From Methylobacillus sp. (GTDB lineage Bacteria; Pseudomonadota; Gammaproteobacteria; Burkholderiales; Methylophilaceae), in the NCBI GenBank assembly GCA_031285185.1, contig JAITWS010000084.1:1-34163 (forward strand): a stretch of DNA of 34,163 nt, in the 5' to 3' direction. Positions 28,441 through 34,163 of this stretch are shown in pieces (the stretch's first letter is position 1; the number at the start of each line of letters is the position of its first letter). The notes beneath the pieces are model-generated. The model was not told the DNA's origin and ran no database searches. It saw only the letters and a program-made list of their open reading frames with translations. Both the position numbers and the translations under genes were made by a program.

Positions 28441-29705
28441 CCGCGCGTCAGGTATTGGTGGTGGATGACGAGGTCGGCATCCGTGAATTATTGAGCGACA
28501 TCCTCAGCGACGAAGGTTATCAGGTCAAGCTGGCCGAAAACGCCGCGCAAGCGCGCGACTGGCGACAACAGGAACGTCCCGATCTCGTGCTGCTCGACAT
28601 CTGGATGCCGGATTGCGACGGCATCACGCTGCTCAAGGAATGGGGCAACGGCGGCCTGCTGACCATGCCGGTCGTGATGATGTCGGGGCACGGCACGATA
28701 GACACCGCCGTCGAAGCCACGCGCATCGGCGCGTTCGATTTTCTGGAAAAACCCATCGCGCTGCAAAAGTTGCTGAAAACGGTGAACGCCGCGCTCAAGC
28801 ACGCCGAGCACCAGCCGCGCAGCGGCATGAATCTGTTGAGCCTGTGCAAAAGCGCGGTCATCAACGAGCTGCGCGCGCGGCTGGAGCAACTCGATAGCCT
28901 CAAGGCGCCGCTTTTGCTCACCGGCGCGCGCGGCTGCGGCGCGGAACTTTGCGCGCGTTTTCTGCATCGGCAAAACACGCCCTGGCTGGAACTCACGCAG
29001 CCGGAAAAACTCGCCACCGCGCCGCTGGAAATTCTGGAACAATGCCGCGAAGGTTTGATCTACATTCCCGAAGTGACCGACCTCGGCAAAACCGAGCAGA
29101 AAGGTTTGCAACTGCTGCTCGCCAAGGCGGAAAAATACGACGCGCGCATCGTCTGCGCCACCACGCACAGCCTGCCCAAACTGGCGCAGGCCGGACAATT
29201 CGACGAAACCCTGTACCACACGCTTTCCGCCGCCAGCCTTGCGGTTCCCGCGCTCGCGGAACACCGCGAAGACATCCCCGATCTGGTCAAGGCGATGGCC
29301 GCCTTTCTCGCCGAAAGCGGTGAGGCGAATTACAAGGAATTTGACGTGGCCGCGCTCAACGCGATGCGTAACGCCGAATGGCCGGGCAACATGGCGCAAC
29401 TAAAAACCGCCGTGAAAAACCTCATGCTCACCAGCATAGGTGAAAAAATCACGCTGCCCGAAACCCAGCGCGTGCTGGGGCAGATCGCCGAACCGGAAGA
29501 ACCCAAAGCCCCCGCCGCGCCCGTGTTGCCCATCAACCTCGACACCTCGCTGCGCGAAGCGCGCGATGCTTTCGAACGCATTTATTTCGAACACCACATC
29601 ACCAAAGCCGGCGGCAACATGAGCCGCGTCGCCGAAGCCGTGGAACTCGAACGCACCCACCTTTACCGCAAACTCAAACAACTCAATATCCGCGCCAAGC
29701 AGTAA
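28437..29705 (+). CDS. NtrX-like response regulator with degenerate AAA+ domain and Fis-type HTH
   Basis: Receiver VLVVDDEVGIRELLSDILSDEGY...DLVLLDIWMPDCDG; C-terminal GGNMSRVAEAVELERTHLYRKLKQLNI. AAA+ motifs are degraded. Confidence 0.9.
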   Translation: MTARQVLVVDDEVGIRELLSDILSDEGYQVKLAENAAQARDWRQQERPDLVLLDIWMPDCDGITLLKEWGNGGLLTMPVVMMSGHGTIDTAVEATRIGAFDFLEKPIALQKLLKTVNAALKHAEHQPRSGMNLLSLCKSAVINELRARLEQLDSLKAPLLLTGARGCGAELCARFLHRQNTPWLELTQPEKLATAPLEILEQCREGLIYIPEVTDLGKTEQKGLQLLLAKAEKYDARIVCATTHSLPKLAQAGQFDETLYHTLSAASLAVPALAEHREDIPDLVKAMAAFLAESGEANYKEFDVAALNAMRNAEWPGNMAQLKTAVKNLMLTSIGEKITLPETQRVLGQIAEPEEPKAPAAPVLPINLDTSLREARDAFERIYFEHHITKAGGNMSRVAEAVELERTHLYRKLKQLNIRAKQ

Positions 29706-29744
29706 TCCGGTCGGCCATTTTCAACCGTCGAAAAAACCAATTTC

Positions 29745-31748
29745 ATGAAACCCTTGAGTCCGCAAAAAATCCATCAACTGCAACAAATGCTGCGCGCGGC
29801 TGAACAGGCGCGCGCATCGGGCATGATCTCGCAAGCCGAAGGCTTGTACCGCGATGTGCTCAAACAAGCGCCGGAAGCGTGGGATGTGCGCCAGCAATTC
29901 GCGATATTGTTCGCGGCCACAGGACGTTCCGAGGAAGCCGCCAAGCAGTTCCGGCTGATCGTGCAGGCCAATCCGACCCATGCGCCCAGCCATGCGAATC
30001 TGGCGACGGCGTTGTCGGAATCGAACCAGCTCAACGAAGCCATTACGGAATTTCAGCGCGCCTTCGCGCTGGATCCCGGCCTTCACGGCGCGAAGATCGC
30101 CTATGCGGAAACCTTGCGCCGCGCCAAGCGTTGCGAAGAATCCGCTGCGGCCTACAAATCCGTGCTGGATGGCGACAAGACCAACCATGCCGCGTTCAAT
30201 GGCTTGGGACTGGTTTACCGGGATATGGAAGATTTTCCCCGCGCGTTGGAATGCTTTGAATACGCGGTCGGGCTGGAACCCAAAAATCACGAGTATCGCA
30301 TCAATTTCGCCGCCGCTTTGCGTCGCGCCACATTGCCTGATCTCGCGACGGAGCAGTTTCTTGCGGCCATTGATCTCAAGCCGGATTGGTTGGAGGCGGT
30401 GGTTTTGCTGGGCGAAGTTTTGCAGGAACAACATCGCTACGACGAGGCCAGGGAATGTTTTGAGCGCGCGCAACAACTGAAACCCGGCGAGCCGGAGTTG
30501 TCGGAGCGCATCGGTTTTGTTTATTTGGATTTGGGTGACAGCGAACACGCCATCAAGCAGTTTTCGGAAGTCGCCGCCGGATTCCCGGGTCGCTATATCG
30601 CCAGACTGGGCTTGGGTCAGGCGCATTTGCTGGCGGGGCACGGCAAGGATGCCGTGAATGTGCTGGAGGCGCTGGTGGAGGAATTTCCCGAGCGCGAGGC
30701 TGCTTATTCCAGCCTCGCCTCTTCGCGCAAGTTTTCCCCGGATGATGCCGTGATCGGCAAGTTGCAAAATCTGGCCGAGCGCATCAACGACGATGCGGAA
30801 TCGGCGATTTCGTTGAATTTCGCCTTGGGCAAAATTTTCGACGATTGCAAGGATTGGGAACAGGCCTGGAAATACTACGAGCATGGAAATCGTCTTAAAA
30901 ATGCGGAATACGATGATTATCAACCCGAGGAATTGGAGGCGCGACTCGATGCGCTGATGTCGGTGTTCACGCGGGAATTTATCGAGGCGCATCAAAATCT
31001 GGGCGTGCCGGATAATCTGCCGGTGATGATCGTGGGGATGCCGCGTTCCGGCACCACGTTGACCGAGCAGATCATTTCCAGTCATCCCAAAGTGATCGGC
31101 GCGGGAGAGGTCGTTTTCTGGACGAAAGCCGAGGAAAACGTGCCGCATACGCTCAAAACGCAGGAACCTTATCCCGCGTGCATGTCGCTGATGCAGCCCG
31201 AACACGCGCGCCAACTCGTTGACCGTTATACCGCGCTGTTGCGGAAAATCGCCGGGCCGGGAACCGACCCCGCGCGCATCACGGATAAATTGCCGCACAA
31301 CTTTGTGCAACTGGGTCTCATCGCGTTGCTGTTGCCGAATGTACCCATCATCCATTGCAAACGCGATGCGATGGATAACTGTCTTTCCATCTTTTTCCAG
31401 AATTTTGGCGCCAAACACAATTACGCCTACGACCTTCATCGGTTGGGGCATCACTATCGGCAATACGAGCGACTGATGGCGCATTGGCACAAGGTGCTGC
31501 CCGGTCGCATATTGGATGTTCAATATGAAGATACGATTGCCGACCCGGAATACTGGTCGCGCAAACTGATAGATACCGTCGGTCTGGAATGGGATGATGC
31601 CTGTCTCGCGCCGCACAAACTGGAGCGTACCGTGAAAACCGCTTCACTTTGGCAGGTGCGCCAACCGATCTACAAAACTTCGGTGGCGCGCTGGAAACAT
31701 TACGAACCCTGGCTGGAACCGCTGAAAAAATCGCTGGGGCTGGCATGA
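29745..31748 (+). CDS. TPR repeat-containing sulfotransferase
   Basis: Multiple N-terminal TPRs, then [33 protein letters not shown] and a sulfotransferase C-terminus; 667 aa. Confidence 0.92.
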   Translation: MKPLSPQKIHQLQQMLRAAEQARASGMISQAEGLYRDVLKQAPEAWDVRQQFAILFAATGRSEEAAKQFRLIVQANPTHAPSHANLATALSESNQLNEAITEFQRAFALDPGLHGAKIAYAETLRRAKRCEESAAAYKSVLDGDKTNHAAFNGLGLVYRDMEDFPRALECFEYAVGLEPKNHEYRINFAAALRRATLPDLATEQFLAAIDLKPDWLEAVVLLGEVLQEQHRYDEARECFERAQQLKPGEPELSERIGFVYLDLGDSEHAIKQFSEVAAGFPGRYIARLGLGQAHLLAGHGKDAVNVLEALVEEFPEREAAYSSLASSRKFSPDDAVIGKLQNLAERINDDAESAISLNFALGKIFDDCKDWEQAWKYYEHGNRLKNAEYDDYQPEELEARLDALMSVFTREFIEAHQNLGVPDNLPVMIVGMPRSGTTLTEQIISSHPKVIGAGEVVFWTKAEENVPHTLKTQEPYPACMSLMQPEHARQLVDRYTALLRKIAGPGTDPARITDKLPHNFVQLGLIALLLPNVPIIHCKRDAMDNCLSIFFQNFGAKHNYAYDLHRLGHHYRQYERLMAHWHKVLPGRILDVQYEDTIADPEYWSRKLIDTVGLEWDDACLAPHKLERTVKTASLWQVRQPIYKTSVARWKHYEPWLEPLKKSLGLA

Positions 31749-32344
31749 GCGCGGACAAAAATCTGCACCGCCAACCCACCCGCGTGAACCGCGCCATGCG
31801 CGAGCGGGCGCAGCAACATCGCGGCGTGATTTTGTGGTTTACCGGCTTGTCGGGCGCGGGCAAATCCACGTTGGCTCATGCGGTGGAAGAAGTGTTGCAC
31901 ACGCAGGGTTGTCGCACTTATGTGCTGGATGGTGACAATGTGCGGCACGGCTTGTGCGCGGATTTGGAGTTTTCCGCGGAGGATCGCGTGGAAAATATCC
32001 GGCGCGCGGGTGAGGTGGCCAAGTTGTTTCTGGATGCGGGCGTGATCGTGTTGACGGCGTTTATCTCGCCTTACCGCGCGGATCGCGAACGCGCGCGCCA
32101 ACTTGTGGATGCGGGCGACTTCATCGAAATCTGGTGCGCCAGTCCGCCGGAAGTGTGCGAGCAACGCGATGTGAAAGGCTTGTACGCCAAGGCGCGGCAG
32201 GGGATGATCCCGAATTTCACGGGCATTTCCGCGCCGTATGAAACGCCGGAATCCGCCGAGCTGGTGCTGGATACCGCCCACCTTTCCCTGGCGGAATGTG
32301 TGGAGCGCGTGTTGCGTTTGCTCGCGGAACGCGGCGTTGTGTGA
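31745..32344 (+). CDS. cysC: adenylyl-sulfate kinase
   Basis: [54 protein letters not shown] and [16 protein letters not shown] overlaps the upstream TGA. Confidence 0.96.
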   Translation: MSADKNLHRQPTRVNRAMRERAQQHRGVILWFTGLSGAGKSTLAHAVEEVLHTQGCRTYVLDGDNVRHGLCADLEFSAEDRVENIRRAGEVAKLFLDAGVIVLTAFISPYRADRERARQLVDAGDFIEIWCASPPEVCEQRDVKGLYAKARQGMIPNFTGISAPYETPESAELVLDTAHLSLAECVERVLRLLAERGVV

Positions 32345-32381
32345 ATTTCGTTTATCATGCTTGTTTTTTGGAAATCAAATC

Positions 32382-32654
32382 ATGCGTAACCTGACTTTGT
32401 TTGTTCTTCTCGCCCTGTTGACCGCGTGCGGCAGCCTTTCCGGTTCCGGCGGCGGCAAATCGAAATCCGCCGATAAAAATGACGAATACAGCGGCGCGCA
32501 ATACGGGCAGGCAGTTTCGTGCAGCGGTTTCAAGGAATGGCCGGAGTGTTTCAGCGCCGCGCGGCAAGCCTGTCCCAAGGGCTATGAAATTCTGGCGCAG
32601 GAAGAAAACATGGTCACGCAAGCGCGCACCTTGCGTTTCAACTGCACGAAATAA
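32382..32654 (+). CDS. small putative lipoprotein, Cys-rich C-terminal domain
   Basis: MRNLTLFVLLALLTACGSLSGSGGGKSKS... lipobox LTAC; mature part has four further cysteines (CSGF, ECFS, ACPK, NCTK). Start refined to ATG 32382. Confidence 0.75.
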   Translation: MRNLTLFVLLALLTACGSLSGSGGGKSKSADKNDEYSGAQYGQAVSCSGFKEWPECFSAARQACPKGYEILAQEENMVTQARTLRFNCTK

Positions 32655-33883
32655 TGGCTTCCACCCCCGGTCGCAACGCGCCTTGTCCGTGCGGCAGCGG
32701 TAAAAAATTCAAACATTGCTGTTTGAACAAATCGGCCAATCCGCGCGTCCCCGCACCGACGGCATCCCCGCAACAGCAGCTTGCCAACGCGTTGCATCTG
32801 GCGCAGGCGCATCTCGCGCAGGGCAATTGGCCGCAAGCCGCAACCGTGTGCCGCCGCATCATCGAGCATATTCCGCAACAACCGGATGCGTGGCACATGC
32901 TGGGCGTGACCGAGTTGCGGCAGGGCAATATCGAACGCGCGCTCGACCATATTCAGCGCGCGCTTCAGCAACGCCCCGACCATCCCGAATATCTCGGCAA
33001 CATGGGTTACGCGCTGCATGAAAAAGGCGATCTCGCGGAGGCGGAAGCGTATTACAAAAAAACATTGGCGCGCGCGCCCGACTATGTGCCCACGCTTTTC
33101 AACCAGCACGCTTTGCTGCTCACCTATGACCGCGAGGACGCGATCAAAAATCTTGAGCGCGTGCTCGCGCGTGCGCCGCAGGACAACGAAGCGCGTTTCA
33201 TGCTCGCGGTGATTCTCGAATACGCGCACCGCGACGATGCAGCGCAAGCGCATCTGAAGGCGCTGGAAAAAGGCAACGCGCTCGACCGCGCGCGGCTGGA
33301 TGCGTGGAATTATTTCAAATCGGCCTGCAACCCGATGCCGCCGCTCACCGGCAGCATGATGGAAACCTTCCGGCTCGCCTTCGACGCCGCGCCGCAACAA
33401 GGTTTGGTGCTGGAATTCGGCGTGCGTTTCGGCAATACGATACGCCAGTTGGCGCGGCTCACCGCGCAAAAAATTTACGGCTTCGACAGTTTTGAAGGGC
33501 TGCCCGAAGTGTGGCACCACGAACCCAAAGGCAGCTACACCACGCGCGGGGAAATGCCCGATGTCCCGCCGAATGTCACGCTGATCCCCGGCTGGTTCGA
33601 GCAAACCCTGCCTGAATTTCTCGCAACGCACCCCGAGCCGGTGCGCCTCGTCAACGTGGATTGCGACATTTACAGCTCCACCAAAACCGTGCTGGACGCG
33701 CTCGCGCCCCGCATCGTCGCCGGCTCCGTGCTCATCTTCGACGAATACCTCGGCAACGAACACTGGCGCGAAGACGAGTTCAAAGCCTTCCAGGAAACCA
33801 TCGCCCGCCACGGCTGGAAATACGAATACCTGTGCTTCAGCGTTTACACCAAACAAGTCGCGGTGCGCGTGGTTTCGGTCTGA
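32654..33883 (+). CDS. SEC-C motif + TPR + TylF-like/class I SAM methyltransferase protein
   Basis: N-terminal RNAPCPCGSGKKFKHCC (SEC-C), TPR repeats, C-terminal GLVLEFGVRFGNTIRQLARL...YGFDSFEGLPEVW...VDCDIYSSTKTVLDAL..GSVLIFDEY. Confidence 0.83.
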   Translation: MASTPGRNAPCPCGSGKKFKHCCLNKSANPRVPAPTASPQQQLANALHLAQAHLAQGNWPQAATVCRRIIEHIPQQPDAWHMLGVTELRQGNIERALDHIQRALQQRPDHPEYLGNMGYALHEKGDLAEAEAYYKKTLARAPDYVPTLFNQHALLLTYDREDAIKNLERVLARAPQDNEARFMLAVILEYAHRDDAAQAHLKALEKGNALDRARLDAWNYFKSACNPMPPLTGSMMETFRLAFDAAPQQGLVLEFGVRFGNTIRQLARLTAQKIYGFDSFEGLPEVWHHEPKGSYTTRGEMPDVPPNVTLIPGWFEQTLPEFLATHPEPVRLVNVDCDIYSSTKTVLDALAPRIVAGSVLIFDEYLGNEHWREDEFKAFQETIARHGWKYEYLCFSVYTKQVAVRVVSV

Positions 33884-33908
33884 CGATGCTGATCTCGCAT
33901 CGCTCCCC

Positions 33909-34163
33909 TTACTTGGGAGGAGATGTTTTGGAATCGTTCACCCGGTCGCCGGAACCCCGCCCCAACGCCGTCAGAACAATATATTTGAAATAACCGCCCA
34001 CGGAAAAATCGCGCAGCATTCGCGCGTCCACCTCGGCCAGTCGCTGCGGATCGGACATATCAATGCCTTGCACCTGCGCCAGCCCCGTAATCCCCGGTCG
34101 CGCGGAAAAAACGCCGCGTTGCGCGCGCTCGGCGATCAGTTCGGTTTGGTTGGGCAGGCAGGG
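33909..34163 (-). CDS. bacterial sugar transferase (undecaprenyl-phosphate sugar phosphotransferase family), partial C-terminus
   Basis: Open to the window edge, so absent from the ORF track: ...PCLPNQTELIAERAQRGVFSARPGITGLAQVQGIDMSDPQRLAEVDARMLRDFSVGGYFKYIVLTALGRG...*. RPGITG is characteristic of the family. Confidence 0.85.
   Translation of the reverse strand, partial: PCLPNQTELIAERAQRGVFSARPGITGLAQVQGIDMSDPQRLAEVDARMLRDFSVGGYFKYIVLTALGRGSGDRVNDSKTSPPK

Noticed and set aside
29721-31616. 631-aa minus-strand ORF opposite the TPR-sulfotransferase
   Set aside because: Shadow ORF; the plus strand has clear TPR and PAPS-binding motifs.

Overview
GC-rich bacterial chromosomal window, mostly housekeeping genes. 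Gene content and order suggest a betaproteobacterium, possibly Nitrosomonadales-like; this is inferred from remembered synteny and was not tested. Left to right: a mazEF-type toxin-antitoxin pair directly upstream of ileS; a composite island of interspersed repeats; an apbE / NusG_II / Gx-transporter trio; lptM (missed by the ORF track) and lysA; a brnTA-type TA locus whose toxin appears frameshifted into its antitoxin; DUF202 and DUF4126 membrane proteins; purU; GyrI-like and CobD/CbiB-like proteins; ispH, ubiX, ilvA, rpiA, ppx, pnp, rpsO; a solitary sulfotransferase; dprA, a LysM protein, def, fmt, rsmB, DUF4390 and an NtrY/NtrX-like two-component pair. The right end holds a candidate sulfation/surface-polymer module: TPR-sulfotransferase, cysC APS kinase, a small Cys-rich lipoprotein, a SEC-C+TPR+TylF-like methyltransferase, and the edge of a sugar transferase. 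The observations I rank highest are this right-end module, the brnT frameshift with a perfect palindrome upstream, the apbE/NusG_II/Gx trio, and the NtrX-like regulator with a degenerate AAA+ domain. No CRISPR array, rRNA or tRNA was recognised. No database search or folding program was run.
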